DNA of 64,000 bases from Conchiformibius steedae (GTDB lineage Bacteria > Pseudomonadota > Gammaproteobacteria > Burkholderiales > Neisseriaceae). Numbering within the stretch: position 1 is the first letter of the stretch; the number at the start of each line of letters is the position of its first letter. Under the pieces are notes generated by a model. That model was not told the origin of the DNA, searched no databases, and was given only the letters and a program-made list of their open reading frames with translations. The stretch covers positions 596,868-660,867 of the forward strand of contig NZ_CP059563.1 in NCBI RefSeq assembly GCF_014054725.1, in the 5' to 3' direction. Of this stretch, positions 36,801 through 43,458 are shown piece by piece. Made by a program: the position numbers and the translations under genes.

Positions 36801-38274
36801 AATGGGGTGGAAAGAAGGCAGTCCAGAGCGTTTGGCATTGCACGGCTTGGTAGGTGCATTGCAGGCAAAAGCGGCAGGAGCGGACATTAAAGGCGCAGTA
36901 GCAGGTACGGTAGCGACTTCGTGGCTCAATACGCAGGTTTCAGAATATTTGCAGGAAAACAGCAATCTCAATGAAAATCAGCGCAAAGCGGTGCAACAAT
37001 GGTTAGCCGTAATGGGTGGTGCAGCAGTTGGAGAAATTGCGGGAAATGGTAACGGCAATAGTGCCTTGGCAGGTGCTGCGGCAGCCAGAGATGCGGAAAC
37101 ATTTAACCGTCAGTTGCATCGAGATGAAATACAATTAACAAAAAGATATGCTGAAGCTATGCAAGGGCATGTCAGAAAAGTTGAGGGAAAAGAAATTTCT
37201 TTGGAAGAAGCCGAACTTCGTTTACAAAAACAAATTTTAAGATGGGTCGATAAAAATTCAAATGATGGTTATACTGATGAAGTTGCTGTTTCTGCATTGG
37301 GTATGAAAGGCCAAGATAAATATTTCGGTTGGGACTATAGGGACTATGCAACGAGAAACCCTAACGCATATAATAATTCGGAAATCTTTAAGCAACATAC
37401 AACACAAACTCATAGAGATAAATTAAAAAATTCCCATGCTGGTATATTGAATGATGAAATTAAAGAACGACACAAGCAAAATGGAGACTTTGCGAGAACA
37501 TTAATAGAAGGGGTTGCCCAATTTATCCACCCTAAAGGTAGGTATGCTGGTAAAGCTGTAGATTATCTAGGAGATGCCAAACCTAAAACAAGTGGTGCAG
37601 ACCCTTTACTGGCATCAGTAAATACAAAAAAAGCTCATTCTGATAATAACATTGGAAGAAATAACACCAAGAACGATACAAAATTACAACAAAAAATCAC
37701 TGATAAAGGAAACCAAATAAAAGTTTCTCACTTAAGTGATGCGAGTAGGAAGGAATTTGCTGACATTAGGAGTTTTTTTAAACAGGATAAGAATACCAGT
37801 ATAGCTCAAAAAAGAAATTCTTTAATAAAAGGTAAACCTGAAGACCTTGATTCTATTTCTATTGCAACAGCAACTGTTTACCATAAAAATGGGCAGGCTA
37901 CCCATTATTTATCTGTTAGTGGCACCAGTTGGAGTGGTAGAGCTCCTGGAGAAATTACAATTAAAGGTAAAAAATACACTGTAATTCGTAGTGATAATAG
38001 GGTGTTACCTGACCGTACTCGTAAGGTAAATGATGGCAATTCAATACAAACCAATTTTAATCATGCGGAAAAGAAATTGATGAGCTTTATTACTCAGCAA
38101 AATCAAAGAAACCCTAATATCCATAGTGTGGAAATAAAAATTCAAAACAGCAATAGAGATTTTCCTGGAGCATGTATGGGATGTGGTGGGGGCAATGGTC
38201 ATGGGGGGAGCATTAGTGATTTTCAAAAACGCAATATGAATATCAAAATTAATATTGAGCATGGTTCAAAATAA
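30859..38274 (+). CDS. TpsA/CdiA-like haemagglutinin exoprotein with C-terminal deaminase-like toxin
   Basis: A 2,471-residue secreted filament. An extended signal peptide ends near AAAAD. The TPS domain (about 45-260) has the two landmarks NPSL and NPAGI needed for recognition by TpsB. Filamentous-haemagglutinin repeats (N..G.I.A..L.I...L.N.G.I) run to about residue 2000, with an AT-rich insert-like stretch at about 770-1010. The segment DAETFNRQLHRDE near 2090 marks the boundary to the variable toxin part, like the NRQLH motif of neisserial TpsA proteins. The last 150 residues look like a zinc deaminase: HAE at 2402-2404 and C2439-x-x-C2442. Composition shifts to AT-rich from about residue 2090. 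The immunity gene follows with overlapping frames. The deaminase target (DNA, RNA or nucleotide) is unknown. Confidence 0.88.
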   Translation: MTEVRTNESKTATFAPSLLHFSLMLAMGTAVIVPAAAADIQADQSAPKNQQPTVLNSANGMTQVNIQTPSAGGVSVNQYRQFDVDSRGAILNNSRRNTQTQLGGWIQGNPWLATGEARVIVNQVNSANPSLLNGYIEVGGKRAEVVLANPAGIQVDGGGFINSAGVTLTTGLPFIRNGQLDGIQVAGAGKVGIGKGGLDGRDADYTRILSRAAEINGGIWAKDLQITAGENDFDAAGKHTPRSSTNTPAVAIDTGELGGMYADKITLISTDKDATVRNQGQIFAQAGGVSIDAAGRLGNSGTLASQGSADIRAKQVENSGTVSAKGQLNLRAQSAQNTGAVLSGGELNVRADAQLNNQGNIQAARLDVETPRLDNSGVMSQTGLQGLAVESAGSFTNSGKIGYPEADAPTVGGGSTAAPSAPTPGNSAGAGGSASALTTPPAVQNFAAGSIKTGQALNNSGRIQANGGIDLTLHNGLNNRGEVNLNSLMVSGETLSNQDGKILAQSTDIRTRTVQNDRGQITAGKALNVRSEQVSNRAGKLQSAGNADLNVSQRLDNQGGEITANQALNIHDQGAKTLHLDNTDGSVLGGDVSVQSQSLNNRGKLAAARDLSIDVKDDLHVERDLEAGNALSISTEGSLNNTRNLTAEAAVQVRAKQNVSNRGLINSNGLTRVEAGQELLNTGTGRIYGNHVALAADKLNNREENGKAAVVAARKRLDIGAKQIVNQEGALLSSEGDLAIGGSLTAEHTAQGRAESLINGSAEIRSAGDMVLRTNNLSNRNLHFKTVEREIDGSRKQITEYQPKNENKRFDSSNVTGWGEAETVYLDGRRVEDYTRYIYTRYETQHEVEASSPAIIASGGRLILDGSNLQNDKSHILADGIDIIQNDVQQIDGEGEHRIRVTDSTKQDHWVGWNRRGTKHRSKWGDKANYPLADIVKPIKLNVSVYDKNHQGKVETHFAEGVSTTTIAGANHDLSKILSLNTGIKLPNSSLYTVNPTRSGWLIETDPAFADYRQWLGSDYMLQALSIDPANTHKRLGDGYYEQRLVNEQINRLTGFRRLDGYQSDEEQFKALMNSGVTAAKAMGLTPGIALTAEQVARLTADIVWLETQTVTLPDGSTQTVLVPKVYVVARSGDIKPTGAFISANDLRLNASGTLANSGSLNARKVMVLDVENLRHLNGSARADSLTVRAGKSMDIQGGTFTAKDYLGVHSDGTLNLTADSVTSEKNSANSESQHTNLGRIAGLYVTGANGTLSLSARDLNVQAGKIDNQGTGNTVILAEDSLNIGTLQTGYRHSHTQDEHNYQIDGIKQAIGSNINGKGNVLIQSNGTASIQGSNLKSETGILAVKAKNLNITAAQNSSEFESAHRHTDKRLVGKSTETYRHTDNRTEAVSSVLSGNKVLLHSDGDMHITGSHVVSDEHTQLTAKGKIKVDTAQSTRQSSTLSQKDRSGISIDDGSLLFGKYKKGEAATQGEVSSTVSTIGSINGKVDIYADGNIDLTGADIIAAKGGSISGNNIKDHAVIDTADSELTRFKESNGLFIGAKSNVADAVANIQNSGNRAAQSDNPRLQALYAAKTAYGVKDLAAIAAATQGQGNGAAKEAEGKITIGIGTRRSESHDRAHSETVRKTTVSSEKGSEFVIQAHGKQTPDAGDLLLEGVDFNTGDLVLDAKRDLKIGSTQARQNQESESRSMSAEVGVYAAGQLGGNGASGGIGIYGQGSYSKSGSTLESIGHEESTINADKLTLRSGRNADLKGAVVNAERIEGNIAGNFTLSSEQDTDRYRQKAISGQLEGRYAIYGSDSGAQGNFSYSDSKSDYRSVQEQTKLHAGKGGLDLYVGGHTQLNGAAITSDADKNLNRFSTQTLGHNDLENEAAYQMRGGSISFNTNGESPMEMLGNLAAAPGLAMPVGDKKSSTTHAVLTKGNIEVRGDANGSSLKGIKRHDEGHQPLERIFDLKKVSERQEMAQLVGEVGFRAAGDVAGAMGWKEGSPERLALHGLVGALQAKAAGADIKGAVAGTVATSWLNTQVSEYLQENSNLNENQRKAVQQWLAVMGGAAVGEIAGNGNGNSALAGAAAARDAETFNRQLHRDEIQLTKRYAEAMQGHVRKVEGKEISLEEAELRLQKQILRWVDKNSNDGYTDEVAVSALGMKGQDKYFGWDYRDYATRNPNAYNNSEIFKQHTTQTHRDKLKNSHAGILNDEIKERHKQNGDFARTLIEGVAQFIHPKGRYAGKAVDYLGDAKPKTSGADPLLASVNTKKAHSDNNIGRNNTKNDTKLQQKITDKGNQIKVSHLSDASRKEFADIRSFFKQDKNTSIAQKRNSLIKGKPEDLDSISIATATVYHKNGQATHYLSVSGTSWSGRAPGEITIKGKKYTVIRSDNRVLPDRTRKVNDGNSIQTNFNHAEKKLMSFITQQNQRNPNIHSVEIKIQNSNRDFPGACMGCGGGNGHGGSISDFQKRNMNIKINIEHGSK

Positions 38275-38293
38275 ACAGAATAGGAATTTAATT

Positions 38294-38869
38294 ATGACGA
38301 CTTTACTGGAAACCTTATTGGCTATCCGCCCCAAGCATAATGATTTTACCCGTCCTGAATTAATTCAGGGGTATAATGAAACAGAAATTCAAGAAATTGA
38401 ACAACGTTATAATTTGTCTGTACAAGGACAATTTAGGGAATTTTTAATGACAATGGGCAAATGTTCAGGAGGGGTTCTTTTAGGACAAAATTTAACTATA
38501 TTTAATCCCAATTATCAACCAACTAGTCAAAGTTTTGGTATTGAAAACCAGCAGTATTGGTATGAACATGAAGATTTATTTAATTTTTTTCAAAAGGAGA
38601 ATATTAATCCAATACAAGAACAACTGCTCTATTTAGATAATAGAAATGAGCATATTTCTTTTTATTTCTTATTTACCAATAGAAATGAAAATATTGTATA
38701 CGAATATGATAGCAATCTTGATGAAATTAAACTTAATGAGTATGGAACATTATTTGATTATTTAATCTGGTGTAGAAAGGATATGATTGCACAGTCAAAA
38801 AGATGGATGCAAATATTTAATGCAAATCCTAATCGTTTTAAAGAATTGACAACAGGTCGTTTACTGTAA
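38294..38869 (+). CDS. SMI1/KNR4 family immunity protein, probable cognate of the TpsA toxin
   Basis: SMI1/KNR4 proteins are frequent immunity proteins of polymorphic toxins. This 191-residue protein has the family N-terminus (FTRPELIQGYNETEIQEIEQRYNLSVQGQFREFLMTMGKCSGG) and an acidic composition. I choose ATG 38294, which has TAGGAA a few bases upstream; an in-frame ATG at 38255 lies within the toxin gene. It is 19 nt from the toxin stop, the position expected of a cognate immunity gene. AT-rich like the toxin tip, so the two probably moved together. Confidence 0.85.
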   Translation: MTTLLETLLAIRPKHNDFTRPELIQGYNETEIQEIEQRYNLSVQGQFREFLMTMGKCSGGVLLGQNLTIFNPNYQPTSQSFGIENQQYWYEHEDLFNFFQKENINPIQEQLLYLDNRNEHISFYFLFTNRNENIVYEYDSNLDEIKLNEYGTLFDYLIWCRKDMIAQSKRWMQIFNANPNRFKELTTGRLL

Positions 38870-38922
38870 AACAGGGGGTATTCAGGTTGAATTGAAACGC
38901 AGCACAAGCCCCAAATTTCCAT

Positions 38923-39066
38923 TTTATATGTTTGTTTTATTGATTTCTCGTAATCATCAGGCTGCTTGAATCTCCATTCAGGCAGCCCTGCTTCTCTGTC
39001 CGCCCAAATCTTACAGGGAAACACCCCCACCCACATCAGCACAAATGCCTTAGTCTGACGGGCTGT
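38923..39066 (-). pseudogene. 3' fragment of a Fic-like gene
   Basis: The minus strand encodes FTARQTKAFVLMWVGVFPCKIWA and ends near KSIKQTYK, which matches the C-terminal part of the Fic-like protein at 40302 (YTARHTTAFVLMNAGLFPCIFWA ... HAYKQTV). An in-frame stop lies just upstream and the rest of the gene is missing. A stem of inverted uptake-like sequences (near 38955-38979) falls within it. This is a relic left by recombination. Confidence 0.7.
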
Positions 39067-39148
39067 AAAAGTTTAAAATTACATAAAACCTATCAATGGC
39101 CGAACGCGAACAATACCACTGAAAAATACACAAACAGGAATGTAATTT

Positions 39149-39472
39149 ATGAATCAAGATGAAATCTTAAGTCAATTAAAAAGTATTATTTTGCCATATA
39201 TTCCAGAGAGCGATGATAAAGTCCAGTTTGGAAGCAAAGCCTATCCAGACGTAGGTCAAATAGGAATTGAAAGAATTTCATCAGAAAAAACAAGCGAATA
39301 TATTGAAATATCAATAGATGAAACCTGTTCACTTCACAATCTGATGCTGAATTTACAAAAATGCCAAAATTTTAGTTCCGAACCGTGGACACATTTCCAA
39401 GCTATTGTTTACCGTTCAGGTCATATAGATTGGCAAAGCGTGGACAGAACCGTGAGCGATATAGTCCATTAG
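39149..39472 (+). CDS. Small acidic protein, possible orphan immunity protein
   Basis: This 107-residue protein is not recognised. It is acidic, has no signal peptide, and ends ...EPWTHFQAIVYRSGHIDW..., a pattern common among small immunity proteins of polymorphic toxins. Its position two genes after the toxin tip, with AT-rich composition and no toxin of its own, fits an orphan immunity gene kept from a displaced toxin module. The last few codons run into the Fic pseudogene on the other strand, so the C-terminus may be truncated or replaced. Confidence 0.55.
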   Translation: MNQDEILSQLKSIILPYIPESDDKVQFGSKAYPDVGQIGIERISSEKTSEYIEISIDETCSLHNLMLNLQKCQNFSSEPWTHFQAIVYRSGHIDWQSVDRTVSDIVH

Positions 39473-39950
39473 TTCCCGCATTTGAACAGTCAAGCATTCA
39501 GGCTGTTCACACGCTTGATTTGTCAGCACAGACATCAACACAGGGCAGACACTATACAGCAGCATTGCGTTAATATGCTGCATCAGCCCTTCCGTTATTG
39601 TGCTGTGTGCGGAAACCGTTTCAAATAAATAATCAACGGTTTGGGCATGGTTTTGAGCCGCCAAAAAATCCTGAAGCGGTTTACCCTGAACGGTTAAACT
39701 TTCTTGTAAAAAGAAAATCGTATCGCTTAAAGTTAGTGTTGAGCCTTCAATCGCATTGCTGTGCTAGGTCCACAAAGCGTGTAGCTTTTCCCCGCGTAAC
39801 CCGCCATAAATCCGAGTGTTCGGGAACGCAGTGTTTGTAGCGGATAAAGCGTTCATGCAGTTTGTCCACTTCATTAAGCAAGGGCAGTAAGGATTCGGGG
39901 GTATGCTTGGGGTAGATGCTACGGTGCGGCGACCGATGGGGTGGCTTCAT
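39458..39950 (-). pseudogene. Frameshifted and internally deleted Fic-family gene
   Basis: Two minus-strand frames together give a Fic N-terminus. The first (39950 to about 39760) has LLPLLNEVDKLHERFIRYK. The second (about 39770 to 39555) has HSNAIEGSTLTLSDTIFFLQ then GKPLQDFLAAQNHAQTVDYLFE, where SNAIEG is the inhibitory-helix motif of Fic proteins. The frame shifts at about 39760, with a TAG immediately before HSNAIEG. After GLMQHINAMLL the match is lost, resuming only at MRELMDYI. The catalytic HPFxxGNG part is absent. The gene is dead. Confidence 0.75.
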
Positions 39951-40005
39951 CAGGAAAAGTATCTTTGCTGTTTAGGGGATTTCTATTTTCAATATCGTTA
40001 TACCC

Positions 40006-40254
40006 TTAAGCATTTTTTTGAAATTGGGGAAGTAAGGGCAATGCCTTGTATTTTTTAATCATCTCTTGAAGAGGCTTGACTTCCGAATCCAAATCAATTT
40101 CTTCATGCGGTGTCGCATAAGTCCAATGTCTTTTTTCTGCCAAAAAGTCCATTAACTCTTCATATTGTTCAGAGTTTTCCATTCTTAAAGCAACGATTGA
40201 TGTTGCATAAGCAATCAGGTCAATCAGACTTTCTTTTTCCATAATGGTCGCCAT
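40006..40254 (-). CDS. Small hypothetical protein downstream of the Fic-like gene
   Basis: An 82-residue soluble, acidic, mostly helical protein (MEKESLIDLIAYATSIVALRMENSEQYEELMDFLAE). It lies 47 nt downstream of the Fic-like gene on the same strand and so may be co-transcribed with it; it is followed by the Fic pseudogene. I do not recognise a family. A role as a partner or antidote of the Fic-like protein is possible, but only from position. Confidence 0.5.
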   Translation of the reverse strand: MATIMEKESLIDLIAYATSIVALRMENSEQYEELMDFLAEKRHWTYATPHEEIDLDSEVKPLQEMIKKYKALPLLPQFQKNA

Positions 40255-40301
40255 TTTTTAGTCCTCTTGAATGTGTTGGGGTTATGGGCGGTATTGATTG
40301 T

Positions 40302-41030
40302 TCAGGCAGCCCGTCTGCATTCGGGGGCAGGTTTCGGTTCATAACGTGCTACGGTTTGTTTATAGGCATGGATAAAAGCATTTCTGCCATTTGAAGGATT
40401 GTTGTTTTTAACATCGCCCCCAAGGCTGTCCACATCATCTTGGCTACCGTCTGCCCAAAATATGCAGGGAAATAATCCCGCATTCATCAATACAAACGCT
40501 GTGGTATGACGGGCAGTGTAGGGGAAACGGTTGCCGTCTGCCAGATAATTGTAGCAATACAAGGCTCTGTCAAACGGGTTATGCAGTTTTTGTTCTTCGG
40601 TCATTAAGCGGTTTAACTCTGCTGCCGGATAAGCTGAATGATGGGAAACTGGTTTGTCCTGCTGATGCGGCGGCAAATCTTGTGTAATCAAAGCATGGCT
40701 GTTGATAATAAAGTCTTGAATGCTTGTGTGCTTAGCATCAAAGCACGATAACAGGTACTGATAGCTGCGCCACAAGTTTAACAGCATAACGGCATCGGCA
40801 AACGGTTTGGCGGCGGTACGCCCGTTTTTCAACAGGGTAAGCGTATCGTGCCAGTCGTAGCGGCTGCCTGACAGTCGTGCCGAGTGGTAAACAAAATCCA
40901 TACCAATTTCCTCCTGATTGCGTGCGGAAGACAGCAGCACGGATAAAGGCAGACACTGGCTTAATCGGTGTAGGTATTGTTGTTCTGCCGCATTAAACAG
41001 CGTTGGCGGAGTTAAATCGGAACGGCACAT
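40302..41030 (-). CDS. Degenerate Fic-family protein lacking the catalytic motif
   Basis: Fic proteins transfer AMP or other groups to target proteins using HPFx(D/E)GNGR. Here the overall layout is Fic-like: FVYHSARLSGSRYDWHDTLTLL stands where the inhibitory helix lies, FADAVMLLNLWRSYQYLL and DFIINSHALITQDL follow, and the motif position reads NYLADGNRFPYTAR before HTTAFVLMNAGLFP. The catalytic His is replaced and GNG is reduced to GN, so AMP transfer is unlikely. I use ATG 41030 (MCRSDLTPPTLFNAAEQQYL); the frame is open to 41096. It is divergent from the gene at 41074. The Fic assignment is by pattern and moderate. Confidence 0.55.
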   Translation of the reverse strand: MCRSDLTPPTLFNAAEQQYLHRLSQCLPLSVLLSSARNQEEIGMDFVYHSARLSGSRYDWHDTLTLLKNGRTAAKPFADAVMLLNLWRSYQYLLSCFDAKHTSIQDFIINSHALITQDLPPHQQDKPVSHHSAYPAAELNRLMTEEQKLHNPFDRALYCYNYLADGNRFPYTARHTTAFVLMNAGLFPCIFWADGSQDDVDSLGGDVKNNNPSNGRNAFIHAYKQTVARYEPKPAPECRRAA

Positions 41031-41073
41031 ATTGGCTGAATGGTAAGATATGTATTTTGCTGGGAAATTTAGA

Positions 41074-41544
41074 ATGTCCCTGATTATCCCACCCACCAGC
41101 CGACAATGTTACATCAGCCTGATGGTTGCGCTCAACATTCACAGTCCCAACGGTACGGGCGATTGGCATTCTGCTGCTACTTTTGCCAAGCCTATGCCCC
41201 TGCATCTGTATGTGTGTGGCGACAACCAATCCTGCAATACCAATCCGCTTTTGGGTAGTACTGGTGTGATTGACGGCACACAAAGGCTAAAGCGTATGGG
41301 CATCGTTTCCGAACACACACCGGTTTTTATCGCCGACCACCCTCGAGCCTGTTTTGATTTGCTGTATGTGATGGTTTTACAGCAAGGCGCAATCAGAAGT
41401 GTGATTTTAGACGATTGGTTTCCCTGCTTTGCAGACAAACAGGCAGTGTATGCCTTAATTTGGCAAGCAGAACCACATTTAAGGTCGCAACAGCAGGAAA
41501 GGCTGGCATTGTGGAAGCAAAGAAACCCGTTAAACCATGATTAA
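41074..41544 (+). CDS. Hypothetical protein divergent from the Fic-like gene
   Basis: About 156 residues, not recognised. It has the phrase ALNIHSPNGTGDWHSAATF, a cluster of Cys (CGDNQSCNTN) and an aromatic segment (VILDDWFPCFADKQAVYALIW); no signal peptide or membrane segment. Alternative starts are 41050 and 41122. It is divergently arranged with the Fic-like gene with only 43 bases between starts, so they share a control region, an arrangement common for toxin-antitoxin or regulator pairs. Between it and 41739 are two tiny overlapping ORFs (41537-41623 and 41620-41709) that I do not accept as genes with confidence; otherwise the gap is empty. Confidence 0.5.
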   Translation: MSLIIPPTSRQCYISLMVALNIHSPNGTGDWHSAATFAKPMPLHLYVCGDNQSCNTNPLLGSTGVIDGTQRLKRMGIVSEHTPVFIADHPRACFDLLYVMVLQQGAIRSVILDDWFPCFADKQAVYALIWQAEPHLRSQQQERLALWKQRNPLNHD

Positions 41545-41738
41545 AATTTTGGTGGTGGAATACCATGCGCTTTTGGGTAAATTGGAGGCGTATGTGCGAA
41601 CCGGTGTGGTGGGGGTATTATGATGAGAACAAGTGGACTACTTGCCTACGCGCGTGGTGGTAGACAAGCCTATGAGAATGGGTGGTGGATTGGGGGAATG
41701 CTCATTTGATTCATAATAATCTCCTTGGATTGGTTGTG

Positions 41739-43451
41739 TCATTCTTTAATTTTGCCATAAACTTTTTCAGCAAAACTCTTAATGTCTTTATGAGTGTGCT
41801 TAAAAGTTGAAATATGATAAGAATGATTGGACGAAATTTTATCCCAAATTCCTTTATTGTAGGCTAATTCATGTAATAATTTCTTTAATAAAATTTCATC
41901 ATCATTCGATTTTAGATAAATAAGAGCAGTATTGAAATGCTCGCTTTTACGTGCTTCAAATTCAATTAGCCAAAAAATCTTTTGTTGATACTCAATTTTT
42001 CCAATTAAAACCTTTCGTTTGATTCGCTTTTCAGAATCCAAGTAAGACCATTGCTTTTTATTGACAGGCTTTAATAATGGTATGAATAGACTTGTATTTT
42101 CATCAGAATAGAAATTAACACTCACATCTGCATAATTTTCCTCCAAGTATTCAATCATTTCAATGGTATGCTCAAATGTCGCTGCTAATGATTCCCGATG
42201 TTTTTGTATTGATTTTTCGGATTGTGTAGCGTCAATATTGGCTTGGAGGATTGTTGTTTGTCCTGATATACCCATATCTACACCCAGTCCCGTGGCTTGC
42301 GTATTTGTAGTGATAATACGGTGCTGTGCTTGATATTGATTAAAAGGCTTATCTAATTTTTCCACTTTCTTGCTATTTAAATCATCAAAGCAATTTATAT
42401 TTAATTTAACTTGCAATGGTTGATGTGAATAAGCAGATTCATCTTGGTTCTGTATCGCTAAATTATCATCAGTTGTTGCTGTAGGCTGTTGTCGTTGATA
42501 AGGTTTTTTATCATTTTCGGCAATGTCGGTTTCCGGATTGGCTTTTCGTCCGTCATTGTGGCGAATAACAATCACATTAGGAAAAGGTGCGGAGCAGGAG
42601 CAAATTTCTGTTACTAAAAATCGGTCGTAGATAGGTATGCCACGAACAGTTAAATTGCTTGGCTCTGAAAATGGAAAGGGTGTTTTAAATAGTGGTAGTG
42701 TATTTGTTAAGTTAATACTTGCAATTTCAATTGCGCTTTTAATGCTTGTGAAACCTTGAAATGCAATTTCATTAGATAAAATACGAGCTAGAATGAAAGC
42801 TTCATTATCGGTATATTTTTGTGGCAAATGAATGATAACTTTATTATTTTCATTATCTGTATCATAAGAAATGGTTGAAAGTTTATCAGGATTAGAAAAA
42901 GCTAAATGCGCTAAATTAGTGGAACATGCATAATAAAAACGGATTATTTCCATTACGGGAAAAATAATGCCACGTTTATAAGTGTTGTGGGGAATTACTA
43001 AATAAGAAGTAGCTTGATTAGTTGATGGAAAATATTTTTGCAAGATTAATTTGCAGAATTTATTCTCTGCGTATTCTATTCTTTCATTACTATCAATTAT
43101 TTGAAATTGATTAACATCAATCATCAACTTTTCAAATGTTGTGATTTCTGAAATGGCGTTTTCAAGTTGCTTGCAACCATTTTTCCATAATGAACCAATT
43201 GTTAAAATCGGCAAAGCACCAATATTTACATTACATTGACACCGTTGTTGCCATTCAAAATTTTCTGTACCGTTTTGCGTAAATTGAGAAAAGTCAGCTT
43301 TAGTTGCATCAGAAACTGGGCGCAGAATGACTTCAATCATTATATTATTGTTACGTTGCAATTTAGACGTGATTTCGCTTAAATAATCAATTCGCCACAA
43401 TCGGTTGTCATGTGGAAATTCAGCAATCTCAATAATAGGTTGTTGAGTCAT
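41739..43451 (-). CDS. TnsE-like transposition protein
   Basis: In Tn7, TnsE directs insertion into replicating DNA and conjugal plasmids. This 570-residue protein can be aligned by eye with remembered Tn7 TnsE (538 residues) in three blocks: YKRGIIFPVMEIIRFYYACS with the IPQLELARSLF block, SNLTVRGIPIYDRFLVTEI with LHVKGRSSNEDKDYLVEEI, and the C-terminal KIFWLIEFEAR to AEKVYGKI stretch. A variable linker lies at about 310-400. It is the last gene before the right end and reads inward, apart from the other tns genes. I use ATG 43451; an ATG at 43469 would overlap a TnsB-type site. AT-rich, matching the left-end tns operon. Without a profile search this is a good but not certain call. Confidence 0.65.
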   Translation of the reverse strand: MTQQPIIEIAEFPHDNRLWRIDYLSEITSKLQRNNNIMIEVILRPVSDATKADFSQFTQNGTENFEWQQRCQCNVNIGALPILTIGSLWKNGCKQLENAISEITTFEKLMIDVNQFQIIDSNERIEYAENKFCKLILQKYFPSTNQATSYLVIPHNTYKRGIIFPVMEIIRFYYACSTNLAHLAFSNPDKLSTISYDTDNENNKVIIHLPQKYTDNEAFILARILSNEIAFQGFTSIKSAIEIASINLTNTLPLFKTPFPFSEPSNLTVRGIPIYDRFLVTEICSCSAPFPNVIVIRHNDGRKANPETDIAENDKKPYQRQQPTATTDDNLAIQNQDESAYSHQPLQVKLNINCFDDLNSKKVEKLDKPFNQYQAQHRIITTNTQATGLGVDMGISGQTTILQANIDATQSEKSIQKHRESLAATFEHTIEMIEYLEENYADVSVNFYSDENTSLFIPLLKPVNKKQWSYLDSEKRIKRKVLIGKIEYQQKIFWLIEFEARKSEHFNTALIYLKSNDDEILLKKLLHELAYNKGIWDKISSNHSYHISTFKHTHKDIKSFAEKVYGKIKE

Positions 43452-43458
43452 TTTTACA

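Noticed and set aside
38758..39042. 94-residue ORF on the minus strand as an intact gene
   Set aside because: Only its first 40 codons resemble a Fic-like C-terminus; the rest is antisense to the SMI1 gene, so I list a pseudogene fragment.
41537..41709. Two tiny overlapping ORFs (28 and 29 codons) after the gene at 41074
   Set aside because: They are overlapping and unrecognised, with no clear ribosome sites; coding cannot be supported.
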